64,000 bases of DNA from Raphanus sativus (Eukaryota; Streptophyta; Magnoliopsida; Brassicales; Brassicaceae): contig NC_079518.1 in assembly GCF_000801105.2 (NCBI RefSeq), forward strand, positions 12,656,106-12,720,105. Direction: 5' to 3'. The notes under the pieces are model-generated. The model saw only the letters and a program-made list of their open reading frames with translations. It was not told where the DNA came from and made no database searches. A program made the position numbers and the translations under genes. Shown piece by piece: positions 53,599 to 64,000 of the stretch; the first letter of the stretch is position 1; each line of letters starts with the position of its first letter.

Positions 53599-56500
53599 CT
53601 ACTCTGATTCCGACTCATCATCAGCAGATGAATCTGAATCTGGATCTTGGTGAAACTCTCCAATAACTGGTTCATCTTGTGCGTGAACGACGGCTTCCTC
53701 TGCGAAGTCGGTGAAATCTACTACAAGGCCAACTCCTGCTACATCTTCTTCTGCACTTAAGTTACTGGATGTGATTGGTTGTAGTGGGTCTTCCAGCTCA
53801 GAACTCCCCTGAACTCGGCCTCTCGGGTTGAGTCTGGTAACAGTAACCCATGGATCATCTCTGTTCCTTATCCGGGGGTACTTGATATAACAAACCTGTA
53901 ACATTTTAAAAAAATTTAGTACAAGTTTAAATTATTACACATGATGACCAATAACTTACCTGATCGGCCTGAGAAGCAAGAATGAAAGGATCATAATATT
54001 GCAGCTTTCGTCTCGAATTAACTGATGTAACACCAAATGCATCTGTTATCACACCTCGATCTGGAGTGATGTCGTGCCAATCACAATAGAAAACAGTACA
54101 GCGCAATCCAAGCAGGCCTAAATACTTGATTTCCAAAATCTCATGTATGTGTCCGTAGTATACATCATCTCCCGATGCAGAACAAACGCCAGCATCATAG
54201 GTCGTACGCGAACGTTTCGTCTTTTCAGTTGTGAATGCATATCCTCGAGTACAAAATCTCGGATATGACTTCACAACATAGTTTGGTCCAACCACCATCT
54301 CGCGTATCCAATCGTCAAATGTTTCACCTCTGGCCAAACCAGCAGACACCTATTAATAGCACATATATATGAGTATAAATATGTGATAAATATTTTTTTA
54401 ATTTCTATAAATATGTGATAAATGATTTTTTAATTTGTTTAAGGCACTCACATAAGTAAACATCCATCCAGCAAATTCTTTTTGCTTCATTTCTTCTAGT
54501 TCTGCCTCTGTAGCGTATCTATATTCGAACCGCTTTTCTGCCATGAAAATCCTGTGAAGACAAAAAATGTAATTAATTAAGATATAAATGTTAATTTGTT
54601 AAAATAAAATTTTGTAAGATAATAAACTTACCTCTCATATTAAAGAACATCTTCGCAGTTGGTGAGCAAATATGTTTGCAAATGACTGCGCTCCTGCTCA
54701 GTAAGTCGACGGTCCTTTGATTTTCCGCTAAGTCGTCCAACATCTGTGAAAATGTCAAGAACCGTAACATGGTATGTTGCCCGTTCGCCTCTATCATCAT
54801 GCCGTGCAGGTCTTCTGTTTTTGGTCTGAACTTCTGCTGGAAAGTAGTACTCAGCAAAGTTTGAAATTTCTTCATTGATCATCTGTGCGACTATAGAACC
54901 TTCCACCCTACTTAGATTTTTCACCATCTTCTTCAAATGAAACATATACCGCTCATACAGATACATCCATCTATACTGCACAGGACCACCAAGTTCCAAT
55001 TCTCTTGCCAGGTGAATAACAAGATGCTCCATAACATCAAAAAATGAGGGAGGAAATATCTTCTCAAGGTTGCACTGAATCACGGCTATGTTAGTCTTCA
55101 GATTTTCAATACCTTCAAGAGTCACTGATCTGGCGCATAAATCGCGGAAGAAAGCACTTATCCCTGCTATTGCTTCATGAACATTTCGTGGTAATAGTTC
55201 CTTGAAAGCAAACGGAAGTAAGCGCTGCATCAACACATGACAATCGTGACTTTTTAAACCAATAAACTTTCCTTCCTTTCTGTCGATACAGTTACGCAAA
55301 TTAGATGCATAACCGTCTGGAAACTCCACATCGTTTGAAATCCAATCGAAGAACGCATTTTTTCCCTCTGCATCAAGTCGGTATATGGGAAAAGGAGCCC
55401 TACCATTCCCATCAACATGAAGTTCTGAACGATCACATATATCAACTAAATCCAGTCTTGACTTCAAATTATCCTTTGTTTTACCTTGAACGTTAAGGAT
55501 CGTGTTCATGAGGTTGTCAAAAAAGTTCTTCTCAATATGCATGACATCTAAATTATGCCTTAGCAAATGATCCTCCCAGTATGGCAGATCCCAGAATATA
55601 CTTTTTTGTGCCAGTTATGTAGGTTTCCAACAACATCTACCGGAAAACGCGCATGTCCACCGATGTCTGGCGTCCTTTCTGCACCAAAATCTCTTAGTTG
55701 TGTCTTCAAACTTTTCCCACTAATTTCCGCAGGTGGACTGTCAAACACCTTCTTGTTCTTAGTAAACAAATTCCTACTCCTACGATATGGATGATCAGGT
55801 GGTAGGAATCTCCTGTGACAGTCAAACCAACACGTTTTCCTTCCGTGTTTTAGTTGGAAAGCATCAGTGTTATCTTGACAATATGGACATGATAGCCTTC
55901 CATGCGTTGTCCATCCAGATAACATACCATATGCTGGAAAATCACTTATTGTCCACATTAGTACTGCCCGCATTTGAAAGTTTTTTTTACACGAAATATC
56001 GTATGTTTCAGCACCTTGAGCCCATAGTTGTTGCAACTCATATATTAGTGGCTGAAGAAACACATCAAGTGATCTCTTAGGATGCTCTGGTCCGGGAACG
56101 AGAATGGAGAGAAACAAAAACTCTCGTCGCAAGCACAAGTTTGGGGGTAAGTTGTATGGTGTAACAATGACTGACCATAGAGAATATTGTCTTCCACTCT
56201 TCCCATACGGGCTGAAACCATCAGTACATAATCCAAGGTAGACATTTCTTCTCTCATACGCAAAGTCGGGATACTTTGATTGGAAATGTTTCCACGCTTT
56301 TGCATCTGAAGGATGTCTAATCTCACCATCTGTTGAGTGCTCCGCATGCCATCTCATTCGTTGCGCTGTGCGTTCTGAAAGATACAACCTCTGCAACCTT
56401 TCCGTCAAAGGCAAATACCACATCCTTTTATATGGCACTGGAACTCTTCCACTAGTATCTTTATAACGAGGCTTCCCACAAAATTTGCATGTAGTCCGCT

Positions 56501-56873
56501 GATCATCCACCCTCCAATAAATCATGCAGTTATCTACATCCGCCCTAATTGGGTCTTCTAATCTAACCGCCGGCTGAGGTTCGCTAGTACTACCAAGTTC
56601 ATAATCAGTTTCCCCATGATGATACCAAATTTTGTAACTTCGTGTAAATCCACTCAATAATAGATGAGTCCAAACATCCCACTCTTTAATAACTTTTCTA
56701 TTTTTACAATTAGAGCAAGGACATCTTAACTTACCTGTTTCTGCTTCCGGTTGTTTGCGAGCTACCCTCATGAACTCGATTATACCTTGATTGTATTCTT
56801 CCGTAAGCAATCTCGTGTCCGGATCCAAATGAGGTCGATCCATCCAAGAACGAAAATAATTTGAAGAAGACAT
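53599..56873 (-). pseudogene. TNPD-like transposase of the CACTA element (Transposase_21), two lesions
   Basis: The main exon 54632-56873 starts MSSSNYFRSWMDRPHLDP (Transposase-associated domain; CPCSNCKNRK). It continues through the Transposase_21 region (LGLCTDGFSPYGKSG, TISDFPAYGMLSGWTTHG, CPYC) and HNLDVMHIEKNFFDNLMNT, then a DUF4218-type region (FPPSFFDVMEHLVIHLAREL, YLYERYMFHLKKMVKN). Further exons 54452-54551, 53960-54349 (DUF4216-type: GLRCTVFYCDWHD) and 53599-53895 complete it. Lesions: a 1-base loss in the A6 run at 55602-55607 (shifts WHKK before SIFWDLPYWEDHLLRHNLD) and TAA at 54640-54642 replacing a probable CAA. This protein is the catalytic transposase of En/Spm elements. Confidence 0.9.
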
Positions 56874-56979
56874 GTTTTTTTGGAATCAAATTCGTGAGAC
56901 TAGGAGAGAAGAAGAAAAGAAATGGAGTGAATGAAGAGGAAGAGGGGTGGCTGTATTTATAGATGAAATCCTCCCGGCA

Positions 56980-57310
56980 TACTGAGGAAATATCGAGGAA
57001 ATATCGAGGGAAACAGGCATTTCCTCGAAATTTCCTCGAAATTGTTTAAATCCCCCAACGGCTCTCCCAACGGCTCTCTAACGGCTACAAGATGTCGTCG
57101 AAATATTAGAAATATCCGTCGATTTTTTCCGACGACCCTGGTTTCCTCGGTATCCCCTCGAAAATTACAGAGGAAGTTGGTCTTCCTCGAAATTTCCTCA
57201 AAAAATAGTGAGGAAATTTCGAGGAAACCCCATTTCTTGGTTTCCTCGGTATTTCCTCGATATTTTGTCCGAAATTTCCGAGGAACTCATTTTCCCTCGG
57301 TATTTTCCTC
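56980..57310. repeat. Right subterminal repeat array of the CACTA element
   Basis: The same CCTCGAAATTT/TTTCGAGGAAA motifs as at the left end, in both orientations, upstream of the TNPD-like gene and therefore probably overlapping its promoter. The spurious forward reading frame here is a by-product. Confidence 0.85.
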
Positions 57311-57335
57311 AGAATCTGCGTGTTTTCTTGTAGTG

Positions 57336-58188
57336 TGTGTTGTAGAGACGCATGTTAGCTATGGGGTTTAGCTAGTATCTTGCAAGAACCAATATTTCTC
57401 TTTTACTAGCTTATGGGGAGTTGAACTTTTATATTTCAACATAATAATTTATATCTACAAGTGTCTTGCAATTGTTATTTTATATAATTAGGAAGTTTGA
57501 ACCAAAATATCATTAATATTATAAAACATAACTTCCCAAAGGTCTGTGATTCACAATGTTAATTGCAATGGTCAATGAGACTGGAATTCGCTTGAGAAGG
57601 AAAGTTTCAGAGAACTAATCATATAAATAACTAAAACTTGGAGATAGATTTCTTCAGAAAATACATATGTCAATTAGTGATCACAAGATTGGGTGCATAA
57701 CTTTTTTTTATAAAAAAGGTTTTGAGAACTAGGTTTAATCAATAAGAAGAAAGTTATTAAAAACAAGAGAGAAAATTATTTGTAAGAAATATTTGTTTAT
57801 GGTTATTTTATTAATTATGTAAATTAATTCCTTAATTTGTAATTTTGTTAGACTATTTTGTTAAATATTTAATATGATTTTGTCTTGTTAACTTTAACTA
57901 GCAAATTTTCAAAAACATAAAACAGATATTTTGTAAGCATTTGAATTTCCTATTGGATATGTGAGTAGAAATTCCACCTTGGATATTAAAGTCTCTTGGT
58001 CCCATCTTTCGCATGCGTAGTGTATTCAAGAAACAAAAATGTTGTCCAACGAATTTCTACATTTCATAAGATTTGTTATACATTATTCAAAGTTCAATCA
58101 AGAAAATTAATATATATTTCAAAACAATAATACTCTAGTTATCAATAAATAGACAGCAAAACCATAAGTCTTTCACAGAAACTCGACA
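57336..58188. other. Intergenic, promoter of the chitinase gene
   Basis: AT-rich. A possible TATA-like AATAAATAGAC lies at 58144-58154, about 40 bp before the start codon. No other feature. Confidence 0.5.
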
Positions 58189-59836
58189 ATGTCTTCAACA
58201 AAACCCATATCACTGATTGTCTCCATCGCCTACTTCTTATGTCTTCTCCTCCAACCCTCCTCGGCTCAAACCGTCGTTAAAGGGTCGTACTGGTTTCCAG
58301 AGAGTGAATTCCCAGTCACCGATATTAACTCATCTCACTTCACTCACCTCTTCTGTGCTTTCGCTGATCTCAACTCTCAAACCAATCAAGTCACTATCTC
58401 TTCCACTAACCAACCAAAATTTTCAACCTTTACACAAACCGTGCAAAGGAGAAACCCTTCAGTGAAAACCCTTATGTCTATCGGCGGTGGAATCGCTAAT
58501 AAATCCGCGTTTGCTTCCATGGCAAGTAACCCCACTTGTCGAAAATCATTCATTGACTCTTCTATTAGACTTGCTAGGTCCAATGGATTTCATGGTCTTG
58601 ATCTGGACTGGGAGTATCCAAGTAGTGCAACGGAGATGAACAACTTCGGGACGCTACTTCGAGAATGGCGATCGGCGGTTGCAGCAGAAGCAAGTAACAC
58701 TAGTAGACCGCGTTTGCTTTTGGCGGCTGCGGTTTTCTACTCTTCTGATTACTATTCTGTACTGTACCCGGTTCAAGCTGTTGCTAGTAGCTTAGATTGG
58801 GTTAATCTTATGGCCTACGATTTTTATGGACCAGGCTGGTCCACCGTGACCGGTCCACCCGCCGCCCTCAGTAATCCTTCAAACGCAGGTACGACATTAA
58901 CTGAACACAACCAAATATAATACTCCGCTCTTTCACTTTGACTGCTTCTTATGAATACTTTTTTTAAGTGGTATTTTCATGTTTTTAGGCAAAATATTAA
59001 ATATTATTTAGCATTTATGATAATTTTTATTCTGCATATTGGTTTTTTCATTCGTTGAATTAAACTATACTTATGCAAAACGAGATAGATTTAATAAAAA
59101 TTAGTAATCCTTGTACAAAAAAAAGTAGATATATATAACACTTGTGTTTTCGTTATATCATAAAGAAACAAAACACTGACTCAGGAATGAGTATGTCGTT
59201 TTTGCTAGTGTTTTGCAAAATTTCGGTTTGATTTAGTTTCATTACCTTCGGTTCTGGATAAAAACTTAAAAAATGAAAATCAGTTTAACTTAATATTAAA
59301 TCTATTTAGTGTAATTTAAATTTTAATATATCATTTGATCAAAAACGCAAAAGCTTATGTCCAATAACAAATAGAAAATGTTCATAGCCGGAAGCACCAG
59401 CTCGGTTTAATTTGATTATTAAAAGCGGTTTATGATAGGTCCAAGTGGCGACGCTGGAGTGAGGGCGTGGATTCAAGCCGGACTTCCAGCAGCGCAATTA
59501 GTCTTGGGATTACCCTTCTACGGTTACGCATGGCGTCTCTCAAACGCCAACAGTCCTAGCTATTACGCAGCCACCACTGGATCGGCAATTTCACCGGACG
59601 GTTCGATCGGACACGGTCAGATAAGAAAGTTTATAGTGGATAACGGAGCAACAACGGTTTACAATTCCACAGTGGTCGGAGATTACTGTAATTGCTGGGA
59701 CGACTTGGATAGGGTATGATGATAATCAGAGTATCGTGGCGATTGGCGAAAGTGAGATACGCTAAGCAGAAAGGTCTGCGTGGTTACTTCTCGTGGCATG
59801 TTGGAGCTGATGATAACTCTGGTCTATCTCGTGCAG
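58189..59836 (+). pseudogene. Class V chitinase (GH18, ChiC-like), frameshifted
   Basis: Exon 1 (58189-58888) encodes a signal peptide (residues 1-26, cut after SSA), then GSYWFPESEFP, LMSIGGG and the GH18 active site GLDLDWEYP with the acid Glu at residue 142, and WVNLMAYDFYGPGW. Exon 2 (59439-59836), joined by a GT-AG intron in phase 1, gives GPSGDAGVRAWIQAG, LGLPFYGYAWRL and GDYC. Two insertions then break the frame: one base near 59690 (before AGTTWIGYDDNQSIV) and seven bases at about 59737-59746 (before KVRYAKQKGLRGYFSWH). The remaining tail is readable only in shifted frames and ends LSRA at a normal donor site. A copia element sits in the next intron. The functional family is secreted and degrades chitin in defence and stress. 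Confidence 0.88.
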
Positions 59837-59912
59837 GTTCGATTTTATTCCAACTTTTAAATATTCGTTTCCTTTTTATATGAAGCGAAAGGTAATATTT
59901 TTACGAGTAATC

Positions 59913-60259
59913 TGTTATGAAATCTATTGTGTGGATGGACCATAACCAATTACTTAACCAAGTACTATACAAGTCTAACATATACAAGAGGAAGTGCAAG
60001 GATGTTTACATCCGGTCTACATCGGTTCATCTACAAATCGGACCGAGATCAGAAGACTCAGTCAACCTTGGAGATATCACCATGACCAAGTCTTCTCTAT
60101 GACATCAATGTAGTCAATGTAATCAATGTGTAGATTTTATTCCTTGTAAAGCATTTGTAAACCCTTGTATCAAACCACTATATATTGTGGTGTTGGCTAA
60201 TGAGAAATACACACAATTTTCTCACAAATCACTCTCCACATTCTCTTTAGTTTATAACA
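59913..60259 (+). repeat. 5' LTR of a Ty1-copia retrotransposon, 347 bp
   Basis: It begins TGTTATGAAATC and ends TTTATAACA, so it has the TG...CA boundary with short inverted ends (TGTTAT/ATAACA). It is followed at once by CGTTATCAGCACGAA, the kind of primer-binding site seen in plant copia elements that use part of initiator Met-tRNA. The 3' LTR would lie beyond the window. It starts 77 bp into the intron after chitinase exon 2. Confidence 0.8.
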
Positions 60260-62409
60260 CGTTATCAGCACGAATGTGCTCTCCACCTGAGAAGTCTCTC
60301 TCCACCTGAGCTCTCTTTTCCGGCCACAAAATCCTAAATCCAGGCGCAACTTTAAACCGCCGTATCTCTCAAACCCTGTGGAGCCAGACGACGATCCACC
60401 TATCAAACTGAAGCCCAAGATGAGAGGAATCCGTTGCCGAAGACGTCTTGTCGATCCGATCTCTGACGCGTCGTGAATAGCATATACAATCCGCGCCGCC
60501 GACTCATGGTTTTTCCGGCCAGCTCCTCCACTTCTCTCTCAACCAGTTCATCTGTGGATCAACTCTCTCTCATGGTGGTCCATTCAGATTCTTGTGGTGT
60601 AAAATGGTAAACTAATCTATCCATAAAATCTAAGAACACCATTATATCTGAAAAGAAATCTAAGGATCTATATGAATCCATAATATTAATCTTGTTTCTA
60701 TGATCCATTGATCCATAAGAAACTTGATTCTGATTTATTTTTAATCCATAAAAGTTATAATTCTCTAAAGGTTCTAAGTATCTCAAATCAGATTAAAATA
60801 TGCAAAGATCTATATGAATCTTGATTATAAAATTCTTATAAAATAAAATGTTAAATCCTAAATCCCCTTCTTGGTTTGTAAGCCATAAATCGGCTCTACC
60901 TTTCTCCTATATGATCCGGCCTTAAATTCGGATTTGTCTAAAGGATTGAAACCAATAATCAAACCTTTGTTCATTCGCATCACCAGCTGTTCCAGCAGGT
61001 TGTATAAGTCGTTTATCAATACCATCAAAACCCTTAAACCTCTTGCTTGGTTTTTCAACCAGCAAAATCGAAAATCCAAAGATCAAAACCATGAATCCAG
61101 TCAACCAAAAATAAAATCGAAATTAAATCCCATCATTGCATATCTTTGAATATTGATGTTTGCTTTTAACTGTTAAAAGTCTTATGATTTTTATAAATGC
61201 AAAATCGGATTTTATAAATGCATATTTGATTTTATTAAATGCATATCTTTGACTGAAAATGCTTATAAAAATTTTATAACATATAGTCTTGATTTTAATA
61301 AGATAGAATAAATATGCATGAAATCATTTGATCATATAGGTTGATAGCTAAATAATTGAACCAACTTTGAATGCAATTGTCATATTGTTTAAAAATCCTG
61401 ATAATAGTTCATATCAATTAAATTGGTTCATATTGCTTGCATCTAAATGATTCTCTCTGCTTGCATATAATTAGACCAAATCGGTGTTCATTTAAACTTA
61501 GCATGATTGCTTTGATTGAAATTATAAACCTGTCTAAACCGATTGAACATGGATAAGTAAATTGTTAGATCATTCACATATCATGAATTGATCATTTCCA
61601 TGCATCTTCCTGTCATATAGTTTTATTAAGAACTAAGCATGCTTGCTTTTATTAAAATATAAACCTTCCTTGAAACCAATTGACTGAAAATATAATTGAA
61701 TTTGGTTTAGACATTTGTTGAAAATTATAAATTTTTCTTGTCTTGGTTTACCCGGTAAAGGGGGAAGGAATCGGTTATTATTTTATGATCTTTGAAAACC
61801 AAATATCTTTCGGTTTTAGTTTCATTTTATGATCTTTGAAAATCAAGTATCCTCTTGCATTAAGAATCACATTTATATTATTTTGGTCCAATGCTTAGGA
61901 CAGAACATACATCCGATTAGTTCTTGAGCCATGCATTTATCATTCGACCATTGTGATTGATTTTCATCCATATTGCTTGATCTCATTTAAAATAATGATT
62001 GATCCTTATTAAAAAAATTCTAAAGGGCTTGGAAACCCTATATGAAATTATATACATATATATAATCAATCCAAATATGAATTATAATTAAAAGGATCAC
62101 TAGATGCAGTGATCAATTGATCATTATCATACTAGAAATACTTAAAGCAAATATATTATATGATTTGGGGGAAGCCTTATTAAATCATTATTAAATCATA
62201 TAAATTAAATCATATAAATTAAGGCTTCTATTGCTTATATAAATTCTTGATGCTTGAAAGCAATGTTAAATATTCAGATGTTGAAAATCATCTTGAAATC
62301 TAAATCTTGGTGATTGAATCTAAATTTCTCACTTTTGAGATAGATACAAGGCGATTTTCTTAATCATACGCCATCACCTTACTGAAAGTCTCAATGATCA
62401 ATATCTCAC

Positions 62410-63072
62410 TATTGAGAATCCTCTGGACCTTTGGATAAAAAATTGAAATCCATATATGATCACCATTGTACGGTGCTATTACCAAAGGCCCTATATGATT
62501 TGAGGGACCTAAAAGACCCAAGACTATAAGTCTGTGGATGAGTATAACTCGGTTATATTCATGATAGTCTCAAAGTTGAAACTATGTGGAGAGACTATCA
62601 CATATGCTGACATGTTGGAGAAGAAATTCTCTACATTCCACAAGCAATGCTTTGCTTCGGCAATAATACCGAGAAATGGGTTCCTCCACATATGCAAATT
62701 TAATCTCTTGTTTGTTGCTTGCTAAGTAAAACAATGAGTTACTCATGAGGAATAGTGAGATGAGGCCTCCTGGATTTTAAGGCATTTCCTAAGGCATGTA
62801 CGGCCAAAGAGCCATATGAAAGAGTCAAACCATGGCCATGTAAAAGGCCATGGAAGATGGCAAGGGTGTGCGTGGATATCACCCGCAGTCACTCCATAGT
62901 CGAGGCCGAGGCCAAGGTTATCAACCTAACCGTGGGTATAAGTCCGATTTTAAAAACCCATGCCTCGACAAAATTTGCTTGCCATCGGTGTGGGCTGAAC
63001 AACCATTGGGCCAACCAATGTAGAACTCCCAAACACCTTATTGAACTCTACCAGGAGAGCATAAATGGATAA
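62410..63072 (+). pseudogene. Copia gag remnant with zinc knuckle
   Basis: Blocks read in mixed frames: VLLPKALYD-like sequence near 62480, VDEYNSVIFMIVSKLKLCGE (62535 onwards), a NNELLMRNSEMRPP-like stretch at 62731-62773, and CHRCGLNNHWANQC at about 62983-63024, a perfect C-x2-C-x4-H-x4-C knuckle. This is the usual order of plant Ty1-copia gag (UBN2 region, then zinc knuckle). Several stops interrupt it. Confidence 0.82.
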
Positions 63073-63539
63073 AACCCTATGACCCACTGGGTCCATCTAG
63101 ATGGTGCGAATGATTTCGACCATAAGAATGATGATCAACTTGAATACGAGACTTCATATTGCCTTAAAAAGGCCAATTAGATTTCGACATCATTTTATTT
63201 TGTCTTTGTTCTCTATAGTGGACCAAGCCATATTAATTTAAGAGACAAAAGATATTTTTCAAGGTCATGGCTAGTCCAACCTCATGATGCTTAAATGCAC
63301 ACATCTGAAAAATCTCTGATGCAAAGGAAAATTTCAAAGACATTCATATGAATGGTCTATATATTGAAACTATAGGCAAAGGAAAGGAAGAATTACTTAT
63401 GATTTATGAAAATGCCCAAGGCCAAAGGAAAGTCCCAGAGACTATGCCTACTATATCTATAGGCCTTCTTTGAGCCAAGATAAATATGATTGTGGGTTAA
63501 TACCCCAAATCACTTTCCAAAGAGTTCAGAGAAGCCTTT

Positions 63540-63740
63540 AACATATGGCACGACATGCTCGGCCATCTAGGCTCTATTATGATGCATAATATACTCTTGA
63601 ACTCAACTGGACATTCCTTGAAAGAAAGGAAAAATAGTCCGACCAAGGCATTGCCTAAAAGGCATTATATTCACCCTATAAGACCCATTGAATTAAGAAG
63701 AAAATATGGTTTCCAACAAATGGGCAAAAACGAATAAGAT
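63540..63740 (+). pseudogene. Copia GAG-pre-integrase remnant
   Basis: The frame reads WHDMLGHLGSIMM, then NSTGHSLKERKN and IELRRKYGF. The W-H-x-R-L-G-H-P-G motif (here WHDMLGHLG) is the hallmark of the GAG-pre-integrase domain. The zinc-binding integrase part that should follow is not readable in frame. Confidence 0.75.
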
Positions 63741-64000
63741 TACCTAAATTAAAATCGCCTAAGTGGTCGAGACTACATTCTCTATTGATCTAACGATCAA
63801 TATGATAATAGGCAAATAACCAGGGCAATCATAATCATGTTTGATTGACCCGCGAAACTTATCACTTAGATGGCATTACCATACTTAGCCATCTGAATTA
63901 TGATGCAAAGATTTAAGGGCACAAAAGCTATCCCATAAGATCTCACGTTTGTGCAATATATATCTATGCACAAGGGAATTTATTGTCCCAAGCACCACGA

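Larger units (their letters stand above)
49643..57335. mobile_element. CACTA (En/Spm) DNA transposon, 7693 bp, complete
   Basis: The left end CACTACAAGAAAACACGC and the reverse complement of the right end are identical over 18 bp and similar beyond (TGAT versus AGAT, then CTGAGG). TGT lies outside both ends (49640-49642 and 57336-57338), the 3 bp target duplication of CACTA elements. Both ends carry arrays of CCTCGAAATTTCGAGG-type subterminal repeats. Two genes, TNPD-like and TNPA-like, lie inside on the minus strand, each nearly intact. It separates the FKBP and chitinase genes. Confidence 0.95.
60260..64000 (+). mobile_element. Ty1-copia retrotransposon interior, decayed, runs off the window
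   Basis: Follows the LTR at 59913-60259 in the same orientation. About 60260-62400 is leader and eroded gag with no long frame. Recognisable gag lies at 62400-63070 and GAG-pre-integrase at about 63560-63740. Stops and frameshifts are frequent, so it is old and inactive. The window ends before reverse transcriptase and the 3' LTR. Confidence 0.8.

Noticed and set aside
60197..61149. Small frames of 60-75 codons in the copia leader
   Set aside because: No copia protein motifs, overlapping on both strands, AT-rich; likely chance.

Overview
The window is nuclear DNA from a plant of the mustard family (Brassicaceae), most likely Brassica or a close relative. The evidence is spliced genes with GT-AG introns, long AT-rich spacers, and many plant transposons. 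From memory, the gene order glycosyltransferase, kelch F-box genes, phloem protein 2, lumenal FKBP, class V chitinase matches the Arabidopsis chromosome 4 stretch around At4g19900 to At4g19810. That correspondence is recalled, not searched.

Layout, left to right. 0-7.4 kb: gene remnants (an aspartic protease, a broken F-box gene of the FBA type), a Tourist-like MITE, half of a local 1.3 kb duplication, and a tRNA-type SINE. 7.4-9.6 kb: an intact single-exon DC1 (Cys/His-rich) gene on the minus strand. 9.76-11.03 kb: a Harbinger-like element with TTA target duplications that carries a piece of a PAP-phosphatase (SAL1/HAL2-like) gene with its intron. 11-17 kb: MITEs, a long foldback element, a second F-box remnant and the second half of the duplication. 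17.0-19.2 kb: a complete four-exon alpha-1,4-glycosyltransferase-type gene. 19.7-28.3 kb: three tandem kelch F-box genes (two intact, one with a frameshifted tail). Between them lie a duplicated scrap of the glycosyltransferase, a retroposed ORF with target duplication and poly(A), a Stowaway MITE and an 85 bp palindrome.

30.2-46.3 kb: a Helitron end and two nearly full-length L1-type LINEs, both on the minus strand and each with an identifiable target-site duplication. They flank an intact phloem protein 2 lectin gene (37.5-38.7 kb). 47.3-48.9 kb: a four-exon FKBP for the thylakoid lumen. 49.6-57.3 kb: a complete CACTA (En/Spm) transposon with TGT target duplication, matching ends and both of its genes. 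58.2-59.8 kb: a class V (GH18) chitinase that has become a pseudogene. 59.9 kb to the end: the 5' LTR and decayed gag-pol of a Ty1-copia element sitting in a chitinase intron.

The host genes do not form an operon or a visible pathway. They are an old syntenic row of secretory, phloem, plastid and ubiquitin-ligase genes that transposons have expanded. I see no convincing new molecular system. The most informative signals are the gene-capturing Harbinger element, the retroposon with a paralogous empty site, the internal end-repeat arrays in the CACTA element, the 85 bp palindrome, and a coherent unrecognised C-terminal ORF at 23.1-23.4 kb.
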